Source: Streptomyces fumanus (lineage in GTDB: Bacteria; Actinomycetota; Actinomycetes; Streptomycetales; Streptomycetaceae). Taken from it: a DNA stretch of 64,000 nt. Under the pieces are notes generated by a model. The model did not search any database. It saw only the letters and a program-made list of their open reading frames with translations, and was not told where the DNA came from. Position numbers and translations under genes: made by a program. This document shows positions 45,289-56,369 of the stretch, one piece after another (positions within the stretch are counted from its first letter, which is position 1; every line of letters begins with the position of its first letter). The DNA is taken from contig NZ_BNBI01000002.1 of NCBI RefSeq assembly GCF_014655295.1, forward strand, positions 434,001-498,000, in the 5' to 3' direction.

Positions 45289-45387
45289 AAACTCACTCCT
45301 TGTGATCTGGTGTGTACGTTAAGCAAGATGCCATGAGTGTTAGAGGTTTGATTCCCGGCCAGTCGACGGCGAATGACGGGGTAGGCG

Positions 45388-45825
45388 ATGCGCGAGTCCG
45401 TACAGGCAGAGGTCATGATGAGCTTTCTCGTGTCGGAGGAGCTCTCCTTCCGCATCCCGGTGGAGCTGCGGTACGAGACCTGTGATCCCTATGCCGTGCG
45501 GTTGACCTTCCATCTGCCCGGTGACGCACCGGTGACCTGGGCCTTCGGCAGGGAGTTGCTGATCGACGGGGTGGGCCGGCCGTGCGGTGACGGCGATGTG
45601 CGCATCGCGCCCGTGGAGCCCGAGCCGCTGGCCGAAGTGCTGATCCGGCTTCAGGTGGGCGCCGACCAGGCGCTGTTCCGTTCCTCGGCCGCCCCGCTCG
45701 TCGCCTTCCTCGACCGCACCGACAAGCTGGTGCCGCTGGGCCAGGAGGGGGTGCTCGCCGACTTCGACGCGCACCTCGACGAGGCACTGGACCGCATCCT
45801 GGCCGAGGAACAGAGCGCCGGCTGA
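45388..45825 (+). CDS. ssgA: SsgA, sporulation-specific cell division protein
   Basis: A 145-residue SALP-family protein. The start MRESVQAEVMMSFLVSEELSF, the middle PGDAPVTWAFGRELL and the end LVAFLDRTDKLVPLGQE...ILAEEQ match SsgA of S. coelicolor closely. It marks sites of septation and branching in hyphae and helps position FtsZ through SsgB. It is a developmental marker that shows the host is a streptomycete. Controlled by SsgR just upstream. Confidence 0.95.
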   Translation: MRESVQAEVMMSFLVSEELSFRIPVELRYETCDPYAVRLTFHLPGDAPVTWAFGRELLIDGVGRPCGDGDVRIAPVEPEPLAEVLIRLQVGADQALFRSSAAPLVAFLDRTDKLVPLGQEGVLADFDAHLDEALDRILAEEQSAG

Positions 45826-46053
45826 AGCGTTCCGGCAGTCCTACGGCGGTGGCGTAACGCTTCGCCGGGCACCGCGGAGCCTCGCAAGTCCTGCCACAAC
45901 GATTCTTCAGGGACGAGGGCGCCTCGCTGGCCCTGACCAGCCCGGGGAAGCCTCGCTCCTCCACACAGCGGTGCTACGAGACTCAGAGGCGGCCTTGCCG
46001 ACCTGGTGCCCCGTGCGCCGTGCGCCGTGGCTCCACCCACCAGCCGCCCGGCG

Positions 46054-47601
46054 TCAGCGCTTGCGGCGACGCCCCCGGGCGCCACGCGACGGCGCCGGGG
46101 CGGTGGCCGAACCCCCGGCCACCGCCCCCGGGCCGGGCCGGTCGGCCGAGACGACGAGCGCCGCGAGGGCGGTCGTCACCGGCACGGACGCCACCAGGCC
46201 GATCGAGCCGACCAGCGTCCGCACGATCTCTTCCGCGACCAGCTCGCTGTTGGCGACCGTCCCCACACTGCTCTGCGCGATCGAGAACAGCAGCAGCAGC
46301 GGCAGCGCGGCACCCGCGTACGCGAGGACGAGCGTGTTGACGACGGACGCGATGTGGTCGCGGCCGATGCGGATACCGGCGCGGTACAGCCCGCGCCGGC
46401 CCAGCGACGGATTGGCCTGGTGCAGCTCCCACACCGCCGAGGTCTGGGTGACCGTCACGTCGTCGAGGACACCGAGCGAACCGATGATGACGCCCGCCAG
46501 CAGCAGACCGCTCATGTCGATCGTCGGGTACAGACCGTGGATGAGGCCGGTGTTGTCGTCCGTGTTCCCGGTCAGTGCGGCCCAGCCGATGAACAGCGAC
46601 CCCAGGACGCCGATCAGCAGCAGCGAGACCAGGGTGCCCAGCACGGCCACGGACGTACGGGCGGACAGCCCATGGCACAGGTACAGGGCGATCAGCATGA
46701 TGGCGCTCGACCCGATCACCGCCACCAGCAGCGGGTTCGAGCCCTGCAGAATCGCGGGCAGGATGAAGAAGTTCAGCACCAGGAAGCTGATCGCCAGCGA
46801 GACCAGCGCCATGACACCGCGCAGCCGCCCGACGACCACGACGGCGAGCGCGAAGATTCCGGCGAGCAGGGCCAGCGGGAACCGGCGGTCGACATCGGCG
46901 ACCGAGTACTGGAGGTCCTTCGGCGCCGAGGGCTCGTAGGCCACGACGACCCCCTGGCCCTGCGACAACTGCCGGGACTGGTCCGGCTGCGCGATCTCCG
47001 TGAACGTACGGCCCTTGTCCTTGCCGGTGTCGACCCGGATCGTCGCTTTCTTGCAGGTCCCGTTCGCCTGCTGCTGGGCGGAGGAGCCCTCGGCGGTGGA
47101 GGTGTCGCCGGTCGGGGGGACCCCGGAGGCGTTGGCGGACGCGCAGCTCACCTCCACGACCTTGGTGACCGTCGCCTGCTGGGTCTGCCGGTCGAAACCC
47201 ACGCCGGTACGTTCGTGCGGTGGGGCGCCGCCCGGCCACAGCAGCGCGAGTCCCACGAGGACGGCGGCGGCGAACGGGACGAGGATCGCCGCGATGACCT
47301 TGCGCAGACGCGCCGAGACGGGCGCCGCGGGACCATGACTGTGCGAATGCCCGTGCCCATGCCCGTGTCCGTTCCCGTGGCCATGTCCGCCGCTGGGGCC
47401 CGATCCGCCGCCACCACCGCCAGGACCACGGCCCCCGCCGTCGGGTCCGTACCCGCCGCTTCCCGGGCCCGGCCCGTGGCTGTGCCCATGGCCCTGCCCG
47501 TATCCGTGGCCCTGCTCGTGCCCGTTGTCGCCGGGGCCGTAGCCGGTGCCCGGGTCGCGGCCCGGTTCGGGCGGGGGGAAGGAGGGATGCGTCGTGGTCA
47601 C
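46054..47601 (-). CDS. YibE/F-family membrane protein with His/Gly-rich N-terminus
   Basis: A 515-residue protein. The first ~90 residues are dominated by Gly, His, Pro and Ser with HGHGHSH-type runs, which could bind metal. Then one helix (KVIAAILVPFAAAVLVGLALLW), an extracytoplasmic region with a C..C pair, and seven or more helices of the YibE/F domain (LYLCHGLSARTSVAVLGTLVSLLLIGVLGSLF; SLGVLDDVTVTQTSAVWELHQANPSL). Function unknown. It diverges from thiC; the 46053-45826 interval downstream shows nothing. Confidence 0.87.
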   Translation of the reverse strand: MTTTHPSFPPPEPGRDPGTGYGPGDNGHEQGHGYGQGHGHSHGPGPGSGGYGPDGGGRGPGGGGGGSGPSGGHGHGNGHGHGHGHSHSHGPAAPVSARLRKVIAAILVPFAAAVLVGLALLWPGGAPPHERTGVGFDRQTQQATVTKVVEVSCASANASGVPPTGDTSTAEGSSAQQQANGTCKKATIRVDTGKDKGRTFTEIAQPDQSRQLSQGQGVVVAYEPSAPKDLQYSVADVDRRFPLALLAGIFALAVVVVGRLRGVMALVSLAISFLVLNFFILPAILQGSNPLLVAVIGSSAIMLIALYLCHGLSARTSVAVLGTLVSLLLIGVLGSLFIGWAALTGNTDDNTGLIHGLYPTIDMSGLLLAGVIIGSLGVLDDVTVTQTSAVWELHQANPSLGRRGLYRAGIRIGRDHIASVVNTLVLAYAGAALPLLLLFSIAQSSVGTVANSELVAEEIVRTLVGSIGLVASVPVTTALAALVVSADRPGPGAVAGGSATAPAPSRGARGRRRKR

Positions 47602-47679
47602 CGCCCGATCATCGCAAGAACGGAGGGGGCCCTCTGTTCACCGCGCCCGAATTGACGCTAGCGTGGAGCCACCTTTGTA

Positions 47680-49645
<1,966 letters not shown>

Positions 49646-49653
49646 CGGTAGGG

Positions 49654-49691
49654 CGAGGCGGTGCTACGTCTGTGCGTAAGGCACCGCCTCG
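49654..49691. terminator. Terminator after thiC
   Basis: Perfect 11-base arms CGAGGCGGTGC and complement with a 16-base loop, nine bases after the thiC stop. It could also stop minus-strand transcription leaving the HD-ATPase gene. Confidence 0.75.
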
Positions 49692-49831
49692 TCTCCAACG
49701 TTGGCGTGCCGGACCGACGGCCACGCCGATCTTCCAAGCACCCAGGCATTGGCCGCTGCTGTCTGAGCGTAGCGCGGGTTACCTTCAGCCCATGGAGGCC
49801 GAAAGCCCACCCACGTGTCTTTGCCTCCTCA

Positions 49832-52800
49832 TCACCACAATTCCCCGCCCCGCCGTTGCCACCTGCGGGTGTCGAAAAACTCCAGCTCGCCGGACGCGGC
49901 AGCGGCAGCGAAGACGTCGAAATCGATCAGGTCGGAAATCTCAAGTCTCCGTGTACGAATCCGTAGATCTTCTAGCAGATCACTGAGAGGAGGAGAACCT
50001 CGAGAGAACGACCTGGCCGTCGGCAATATCGCTGAGATCATCCAAGACAGCGCGACTATTTTCTCGTCCTCTGGTCCTTGCCAATCTGGAGCCTTTTTCA
50101 TAGCTTCTACCATGCTGGCCCATGGGTGACCTGGAATTAGGTACAGATCGCTGCCGACTCGTACACCAATCTCCTTATCTGTGAACCCGTTAACGATGAT
50201 ACTGTCAATCGGGATGTGAACTAGTCGGCTTGGCGAAATTCCGTAGCGGTCCTGGTCGGAAGCAAGTCGTTCGAGTCCGGCCGCTAGAAGGTCAACCGAA
50301 GACCAAAGAGACCTGTCACCCCGTTTAATCCACCTGATGTCACAACGACGCTCCGACTTGTTGGCCTTCATCTCAGCTACTTGCCACACCGATAGAAAGA
50401 ACTCGTCGACATGCCTGTCTCTGCCCAAACGCGTACAGATAACCGGCTCGGGATCCTCCCGTTGATCGTCGGTGCCTGCTAGCACCTTCATCACAGAAGC
50501 TCTCGATCCTCCTGGCAGCTCGCGGAGGAGGTACTCGATATGCTCCATTACTGTGCTCTCCGTCATGCGGAGTGCCTCAAACTGAAGCAAATCTTCAGCG
50601 GAAGCATGTCGGCGGGTTCCGCCTTGTTCCAGCAGGAATAGAGGCACCTTGCCGAGGCTCTGCCTCAAAGAAGGGCTAGAGATCGGCACGGAATCCTTGG
50701 CGGAGAAAATTCCAGAGATGATGGCGGCTTCGCCCGTAGCCCAAGTCAATGAGTGTGATCGGACCGACTGGAGTTCCTCGACCTCCTCGCGGATATGGTC
50801 GCAGTAAGCAGAGTAAATCTGCTCGACAACACGAGCGAACTCAGGTGTTGAATCAATCGCAGTTCTAGCTACGTTCGTACGGGGCGCGCGCGGTCCCCAC
50901 GCGTTGGCCAGTGCCCAAACGCCGTATGCGCGGCGAAAGCCCGGCGGGTATCCTTCCACACGGATGCCGCCAACGCAGGTACCTGCGAGTGTGTCCGCTT
51001 CTCGCACTGGGCCCGGGAAGGGGAGAAATACCCACTCATTGAAGTATTCATTCCACCTGACGGCATATGCGATAGATAGGCCGTCGAGTTCCTTCTCGAC
51101 GATCCTGATTTTCGACTTGTCAAGTCGTTCGCTGAAGTCTGCCCCAAAACGAGAAATCGTGGCCCGCAATGCGCTTCCGACAGAGTCATAGCCTACTCGG
51201 ACCGGCTTACCCGAAGACGCGTCTACCGTAACCTCGCATTCGGGAAGAACGATCCATTTTTGCGCGATTTTAACGACATCCCCGACGTCTGCACTGGGCC
51301 GGATCTTAAGTCGCACGCATGTCCCGTGCGGGAGGAGGCCCTTATCAATATCGGTTTTGTTGAGGGTCCTAACAAGGTACTCACCGTGTACGGACCTCAG
51401 AGACATCTGCCGAGCTTCGTTTTCGTCAGGGTGACAAGTGACTATCTCTACTTCGTCTGCCACCATAAAAGTAGAAAGGACCCCGATGCCGAATCGGCTG
51501 ATAGGGTTAAAAGTAGGGAACTTTTTTCGGAACTCAGCGTCTTGATATCGGCTTGATCCAGCTTTCAAGAGATTATTCTCGATAATCGCCTGTGTCATTC
51601 CAGTGCCGTTATCACGCACCTCGAGAGTTCTAGTGCTGGAGTCCCACTTAACAAGCACCTTCCCGTTTGATGGAGACTTGACGCCGTGCTGGAGTCTGAC
51701 GGCATCGATAGAGTTTTGCATCAGTTCGCGCAGCACTACGTCTGAGTCATTGTAGAGCGTGTGTCCGGTGAGTAGGTCGAGGACCTTCGTCTGGTCAAGG
51801 GAGAATTGAAATGTTTGGGTCAAGAACCCCTTCGCTTCAACTCTGGACGTGTCAATGTACTTCCAGGGAAACTCGTAATTGAGCCCGTTCGCCTTGTTGC
51901 TGCGCTGGATCCAGTCGTGGCTTTTGCGTAGCTGGCCTGCGGCGTACCTGAGATAGGAGGTGAGGCCAAAGAACCCGTCCCCATCCGTGAACTTTGCATG
52001 AACACCGATAGTGTCTCGGGGTGCTGTCTCGTTTCTGTTTCCGTCATTATCCAGCCCCCAGACAGGCTTGACTGCCCGTACTGCCATTTGCTTAGCCCAC
52101 TCGACCTGACTTATTGGGTCACTCGGGTTAAGCACCCTAAAGGCGATGGAGGGAGCCCTATCACGCGTAATATGGAGCAGATCAATAGTGCGCAGCAGAA
52201 CGGCTGCATACTGAACGTTCGCTGACTCCTGGGAGTCATTCCCGTAGTATTGCTGAACTGGGTAAATGCCGGTGTCGTAAAGGTCCTCCAGATGATGGCT
52301 TTCACATACTTGCGCGAGATCATCGCGGAACACGGGATCGAGGGGTTGCAGAATACGCTGCACCTCGCTCATCACTGCGGTACAGATGCCAGCGGCGGGA
52401 GAATCGTCACCCACGATCCAATTCTTCACCCTCAGGGCGTGGTTCTCACGTACGAACTCTTGGTAGAGGAACCTCTCCCTATCTTCATCACTAAGCACAG
52501 CCAAGCGTGCCTCATAGTCCCGTCCGTCGGCATCGTCTGTTAGGAGTACGTCGGCTCGGAACTTATCGAAACCTGACTCGTGTCGGCTTTCGTACTCGTC
52601 TCTCGTGACCAGCATTCCCAGATCATGAAAGTAGGCGGAGAGGACAATGAGAAGCCAGTCGGCCGATGTCAAGTGCTCCTTGGTGTCGTCAGGGATCAGC
52701 CAATCTAGCTTTTCTAGCATTGCATCAATGTGCGAGACGTCGTGCTTGGTGTACTGGTCGAAAAATCCGAGTTGGCCGATCCGCCCAAGAAGGTCTTCTA

Positions 52801-52897
52801 TGTCCTGCTTCGCTTGGAGGACACTGAAGCCGCCAAATGCGGAGTACTGCGAAGCCTGATCGGCCTTTTGTTCGGCAAGTGAAGAAAGAGACCTCAT
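49832..52897 (-). CDS. HD-domain/Hsp90-like ATPase fusion, candidate defence or stress protein
   Basis: A 1021-residue protein. N-terminal HD-type domain: H56 in KHDVSHIDAML, HD at 91-92 in SAYFHDLGML, H153, HH at 201-202 and D239 in RTIDLLHITRDRAP. From about 365 an HtpG-like GHKL ATPase: LLTGHTLYNDSDVVLRELMQNSIDAVR (N-box E391/N395/D398), DNGTGM (429-434) and SRFGIGVLS (467-475). The ~450 C-terminal residues are not recognised. Both active sites look intact. GC is far below the host. ATG 52897 has AGGGGG upstream. It follows a small membrane protein on the same strand. Exact function is unknown. Confidence 0.8.
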   Translation of the reverse strand: MRSLSSLAEQKADQASQYSAFGGFSVLQAKQDIEDLLGRIGQLGFFDQYTKHDVSHIDAMLEKLDWLIPDDTKEHLTSADWLLIVLSAYFHDLGMLVTRDEYESRHESGFDKFRADVLLTDDADGRDYEARLAVLSDEDRERFLYQEFVRENHALRVKNWIVGDDSPAAGICTAVMSEVQRILQPLDPVFRDDLAQVCESHHLEDLYDTGIYPVQQYYGNDSQESANVQYAAVLLRTIDLLHITRDRAPSIAFRVLNPSDPISQVEWAKQMAVRAVKPVWGLDNDGNRNETAPRDTIGVHAKFTDGDGFFGLTSYLRYAAGQLRKSHDWIQRSNKANGLNYEFPWKYIDTSRVEAKGFLTQTFQFSLDQTKVLDLLTGHTLYNDSDVVLRELMQNSIDAVRLQHGVKSPSNGKVLVKWDSSTRTLEVRDNGTGMTQAIIENNLLKAGSSRYQDAEFRKKFPTFNPISRFGIGVLSTFMVADEVEIVTCHPDENEARQMSLRSVHGEYLVRTLNKTDIDKGLLPHGTCVRLKIRPSADVGDVVKIAQKWIVLPECEVTVDASSGKPVRVGYDSVGSALRATISRFGADFSERLDKSKIRIVEKELDGLSIAYAVRWNEYFNEWVFLPFPGPVREADTLAGTCVGGIRVEGYPPGFRRAYGVWALANAWGPRAPRTNVARTAIDSTPEFARVVEQIYSAYCDHIREEVEELQSVRSHSLTWATGEAAIISGIFSAKDSVPISSPSLRQSLGKVPLFLLEQGGTRRHASAEDLLQFEALRMTESTVMEHIEYLLRELPGGSRASVMKVLAGTDDQREDPEPVICTRLGRDRHVDEFFLSVWQVAEMKANKSERRCDIRWIKRGDRSLWSSVDLLAAGLERLASDQDRYGISPSRLVHIPIDSIIVNGFTDKEIGVRVGSDLYLIPGHPWASMVEAMKKAPDWQGPEDEKIVALSWMISAILPTARSFSRGSPPLSDLLEDLRIRTRRLEISDLIDFDVFAAAAASGELEFFDTRRWQRRGGELW

Positions 52898-52994
52898 TAT
52901 GACCCCCTAGGGAACTGACCTAGCGCGCGAGACTACTGGCAAGTGGTTCGTGATGAAGGCTTCCCGTTTTAGGCTAGCTAGCCGCAATCGCGCG
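52898..52994. other. Spacer with two small dyads between the paired genes
   Basis: Contains CTAGG/CCTAG (52907-52923) just before the ATPase ribosome site and the 12-base palindrome GGCTAGCTAGCC (52972-52983). Either could modulate the downstream gene. Confidence 0.4.
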
Positions 52995-53480
52995 TCATCG
53001 CACCTTCGGCAGAAGAAGGAGGCCGGCGAGTGACCACATGGTTATGATCGATACCAGGATGAACGTCAGTACATAGGTCTCATACCACCTGAATAGGTTT
53101 CCTGGTTTCGGACGCTCGCGGAAACCTGGCGCCACCATCTGGTCTGTTATGTCACATTCTTCATTGCGGTAATCAAGCCATGCAAGGGTGCCCACTACGA
53201 TCTGCGTCACCGTAAAAGCGGCTACCACCGTAGTAAGCGACAGCAACCCGATAATTCCACCTCGGGCTGTATCCGGCTCTACTCCCCATTTGCGATAGCC
53301 GACGAAGAGTGCAAGCGCGGCGCCAACAAGGGTCGTGGCCAGTGTTTGATAGATCGCGAGGAAGCGATACCCATTTTCGTTGACAGCGTGAATTTGCTGC
53401 AGAATATAACGATATCGCTCCAAAGCGAACTCTTTACGCATGGCTTCTGCTTCAGGCGTGACGTCACCGGCTGTCATCAT
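52995..53480 (-). CDS. Small membrane protein with three helices, paired with HD-ATPase
   Basis: A 161-residue protein: a charged N-terminal helix (EAEAMRKEFALERYRYILQQIHAV), membrane helices FLAIYQTLATTLVGAALALFVGY, GIIGLLSLTTVVAAFTVTQIVVGTLAWL and YVLTFILVSIITMWSLAGLLLL, with a cytoplasmic loop between the last two. No family recognised. ATG 53480 has GAGGAGG nine bases upstream, which decides against TTG 53489. It is the first gene of the unit and shares its low GC. Its small size and helices suit a pore or membrane anchor, but this is inference. Confidence 0.78.
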   Translation of the reverse strand: MMTAGDVTPEAEAMRKEFALERYRYILQQIHAVNENGYRFLAIYQTLATTLVGAALALFVGYRKWGVEPDTARGGIIGLLSLTTVVAAFTVTQIVVGTLAWLDYRNEECDITDQMVAPGFRERPKPGNLFRWYETYVLTFILVSIITMWSLAGLLLLPKVR

Positions 53481-53860
53481 CCCCCCCAACCTCCTCGTCA
53501 GGGTAGGGCATAAGTGCTCCTGCCGTACTCGATGCGTGGAAAGTTCGTTCTGTCATCGGTGGACTAGTAGGGCGCGGGAAGAGCCCTCCCTCTGTGTACT
53601 TGGTTTGGCCTGCCGAAGGGCAACTGGCAACCTCGGGGTGGGGGATGTAGGAAATCTGGCCTCTGCAGAACGAGACGTATCGGCTGTGCGTAACAAACAG
53701 TGCATGTGGGACTAGAGGGTGGGCGTGCTTCGAGGACAGCGCTGAGCCCGCATGTCGACTGCTTGTGGGTACGGTCAGAGTGCTGTCCGGCGCACGCCGG
53801 GTTGGTCACCCACAGGCGTGCGCTGGTTGATCGCGTGCGACTAGGGGAGCTGGTACGGGC
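53481..53860. other. Divergent regulatory region before APH-fold gene
   Basis: No gene supported. It holds a small hairpin AGGGC/GCCCT near 53570-53588 and a perfect 9-base inverted repeat GCGCACGCC/GGCGTGCGC (53790-53823) upstream of the next gene. Divergent promoters are expected here. It is also a possible module junction, since GC rises sharply to the right. Confidence 0.5.
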
Positions 53861-54775
53861 ATGTCGGTTGACGCTGCTCGATCGGGTGAGGGGTTCACGT
53901 CGGCCAGGGCTGCGCAGGTGGTGAGTGCGGCGTGCCGGGTGGCTGGGTTGGACGGCAGAGGAGCTGAGCTGATCCGGCTGGGAGAGAACGCGCTGTTCCG
54001 CCTGGAGGGCGAACCCGTGATCGTGCGTGTGGCGCGGGGAGAGCAGTGGCTGCCCAAGACTCGGGTCGAGGTGGCCGTGTCCACCTGGCTGGCTCGGGAG
54101 GGTTTCCCCGCTGCGCAACTCGTTGAAGGGCTGGAGCAGCCGCTGTTGATCGACGGGTATCCAGTGACCTTCTGGCAGCTCATCGTGGAAGGTGACCGCA
54201 AGGCCACGTACGGGGAGTTGGGCGGCATCCTGCGGGATCTCCACTCCATGACGGTGCCGGCTGATGTCGTGCTTCCGTCGTTCGATCCCTTCGACAAGCA
54301 GGAATTGCGGATTCAGCGGGCGCCCATCCCGGAGGATGACAGGGCGTTCCTGCGTAAGCGCTGGCATGAGCTGCGTGGCCAGTTCGAGGAGCTGAGCTTC
54401 GAGACTCCGAAGGGGCCGGTACACGGAGACGCTCATGTGCAGAACCTCATGGTCAACGAGCAGGACGAAGTGATCCTGATCGACTTCGAGGCGTTCTGTT
54501 TCGATCATCCTGAGTGGGACCTCATGGTCACCGCGGTGGAGCACCACAGTCTTGGGTGGCAGACCGATGAGCAGTATGGCGACTTCGTGCGCGCGTACGG
54601 GCGTGACCTGCGCGACTGGCACGGCTACGACACGCTTCGCCGGCTCCAGGAGTTCGGTATGACCACGTGGCTGATGCAGAACGTGCGTGAGAGCGAGAGG
54701 ACAGCGGCGGAGTACCGCCGGCGCATCGCTGCCCTGCGGGACGATGATGCCCCGCGCGACTGGCGGCCCTGGTAG
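53861..54775 (+). CDS. Aminoglycoside-phosphotransferase-fold protein
   Basis: A 304-residue APH/ChoK-like kinase fold. ATP-lobe: LIRLGENALFRLEGEPVIVRVARGEQWLPKTRVEVAVSTWLA (invariant Lys replaced by R or K of VRVAR region). Catalytic loop HGDAHVQNLMV and metal-binding VILIDFEAFCFDHPEWDL are intact, so it is probably an active small-molecule kinase. Substrate unknown; resistance is not implied. Its stop is three bases from that of the convergent XRE-TPR gene. This pair is common in streptomycete islands. Confidence 0.85.
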   Translation: MSVDAARSGEGFTSARAAQVVSAACRVAGLDGRGAELIRLGENALFRLEGEPVIVRVARGEQWLPKTRVEVAVSTWLAREGFPAAQLVEGLEQPLLIDGYPVTFWQLIVEGDRKATYGELGGILRDLHSMTVPADVVLPSFDPFDKQELRIQRAPIPEDDRAFLRKRWHELRGQFEELSFETPKGPVHGDAHVQNLMVNEQDEVILIDFEAFCFDHPEWDLMVTAVEHHSLGWQTDEQYGDFVRAYGRDLRDWHGYDTLRRLQEFGMTTWLMQNVRESERTAAEYRRRIAALRDDDAPRDWRPW

Positions 54776-54778
54776 CCG

Positions 54779-56158
54779 TTACTCGTCCTCGTCCTCGTCC
54801 AGGCGGGCGAGTGCCTCGGTCACCTGCTCGTTGAAGGCAGCAACGTGAGGGTTGGCGGCGTGCGTGCTGACCTCCGCCTGGAAGTCGGTCACGTAACGCT
54901 GGAAGCGGGAGGACTGGAGGGAGTCGCCGTCGGTGACCGCGAGGCTTGCCGTGGTGACGGCGGCTTCCAGTTCGCCGCTGAGTAGTTGGCTCTGGGCGAG
55001 CACCATGCGGCAGAAGCCGAGTGTGCGGGCGTACTGGGGGTCGGTGTTGTCTACGGCGCGTTGCGCGTGCTCGACGGCTTCCCGGCGCATCTTCAGATCG
55101 CGGAAGCAGTGGCAGAACTCGCCCAGCAGTTCCGCGTCGTCGAAGTAGGTCAACCAGGTCGGGTCTTCCGCGCTGTCGGCGCGTTCGAAGTGGCGCTCCG
55201 CTTGGTTCATGGCGGCGGCGGCGCCCGTGCGGTCGCCGGCGTTGGAGAGGGCCCGGGCTTCCATCGACCAGTAGTTCGCCATGGCCCGTGGGGTGGCCTT
55301 GCCTTTGGCGCCTTCGACGGCGGCACGGGCTAGCTGGATGGCCTGTCGATGATTGCCCAGGTAGTTGGCCTGGTGGCTGAGATTGCCGAGGATCCGGGCG
55401 CCGAACATGCGGTCATCGATGACCTGGGACAGGCGCAGGGTGGACGTGAGGTAGCGATGGGCGAGCCGATGGTTCCCGGAGTCGTAGGCGGTCCAGGCGA
55501 GCAACTGGGAGACCTCGGCGGCGGCGCCGAATAAGGCAGTGCCCACCTTCTCGCTGTAGCTCGCGTTGAGCAGGGGGAGGACTTCATGCCGGAAGTAATG
55601 GCGTAGGGCCTTATGGCCGTGACCTCCGCCGTATTTGAAGTCGAGTTGCATGAAGGTCGCGGCGGCATCCCTGATCGCGCGTACGTCGCGCATACCGACC
55701 CGTTGGTGAGCGGGCCTGTCGGCTTGGATGCCGTCTGGGCGCGAGATCATCCAGGACAGTACGGCGGAGCTGAGATCGGCGTCCGAGACGGTCAGGCGCT
55801 CGGGTGTGGCGGTGTCGGCGCGTTCCTGGGCGAGTCCGTCCAGGGTGGAGAGCACATCGTGCACTGTGCTCGGATAGCCGATCGGCGCTGGTGCTGCGGA
55901 CTGCGTGTGATCGAAGAAGCCGAGATCACCGGATGTGATTCGCCGGCCCAGTCTGGTGCTCAGTACCTCCGCCATGACGGTCGCTGTTCGAGGGTGGATG
56001 CCTGCGCCGTTGCGCCATCGCTGTACCGAGACATGCGTCGTACCGAGCCTGATGCCGCGATGGGCGGCGGCGTCCTGCATACGCTTGGCAAGACCCTTGT
56101 TGGATACCTTCGCCTCGTCCATGAGGGCGATCAAGTGCGCGTTCGGCTCTCGGTTCAT
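54779..56158 (-). CDS. XRE-family regulator with TPR-like domain
   Basis: A 459-residue protein with an N-terminal helix-turn-helix (LIALMDEAKVSNKGLAKRMQDAAAHRGIRLGTTHVSVQRWRNGAGIHPRTATVMAEVLS, residues 8-66) and a C-terminal array of helical repeats with TPR character (GNLSHQANYLGNHRQAIQLARAAVEGAKGK; AGDRTGAAAAMNQAERHFERADSAEDPTWLTYFDDAELLGEFCHCF; DLKMRREAVEHAQRAVDN). The type is common in Streptomyces, where it controls development or islands. ATG 56158. Divergent from an RsbW-like ATPase gene; strong dyads lie between them. Confidence 0.88.
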   Translation of the reverse strand: MNREPNAHLIALMDEAKVSNKGLAKRMQDAAAHRGIRLGTTHVSVQRWRNGAGIHPRTATVMAEVLSTRLGRRITSGDLGFFDHTQSAAPAPIGYPSTVHDVLSTLDGLAQERADTATPERLTVSDADLSSAVLSWMISRPDGIQADRPAHQRVGMRDVRAIRDAAATFMQLDFKYGGGHGHKALRHYFRHEVLPLLNASYSEKVGTALFGAAAEVSQLLAWTAYDSGNHRLAHRYLTSTLRLSQVIDDRMFGARILGNLSHQANYLGNHRQAIQLARAAVEGAKGKATPRAMANYWSMEARALSNAGDRTGAAAAMNQAERHFERADSAEDPTWLTYFDDAELLGEFCHCFRDLKMRREAVEHAQRAVDNTDPQYARTLGFCRMVLAQSQLLSGELEAAVTTASLAVTDGDSLQSSRFQRYVTDFQAEVSTHAANPHVAAFNEQVTEALARLDEDEDE

Positions 56159-56188
56159 GCTCCCCTGCCAATCCGAGATTGACGGCGA

Positions 56189-56281
56189 GTGTTCATCCTG
56201 TCACAGCAGTATCGCGCCGGGGGTTCATCGGTGAACCCCTCTGGGCCTTCTTGGTGTTCACGTGGTCCCCCTGGTGAACAC
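56189..56281. promoter_or_regulatory. Cluster of TTCA/TGAA dyads between XRE and ATPase genes
   Basis: GGGGTTCA-TCGG-TGAACCCC (56220-56239) and GTGTTCAC...GTGAACAC (56254-56281, 12-base spacer); a further half-site GTGTTCA at 56189. The shared TTCA/TGAA core suggests binding sites for one regulator, probably the XRE protein itself. Confidence 0.6.
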
Positions 56282-56369
56282 TCCCGCTCACAGCCCTCGC
56301 GGCGTGTACTGGTCCGCGTGCAGCAAGCGGTGACCTGACACCACCGACGGAGGCTGAGAAGGGGACGTG

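Noticed and set aside
45340..45370. T-loop-like GGTTTGATTCC upstream of ssgA
   Set aside because: No acceptor stem, anticodon arm or other tRNA features around it; it is the ssgA leader.
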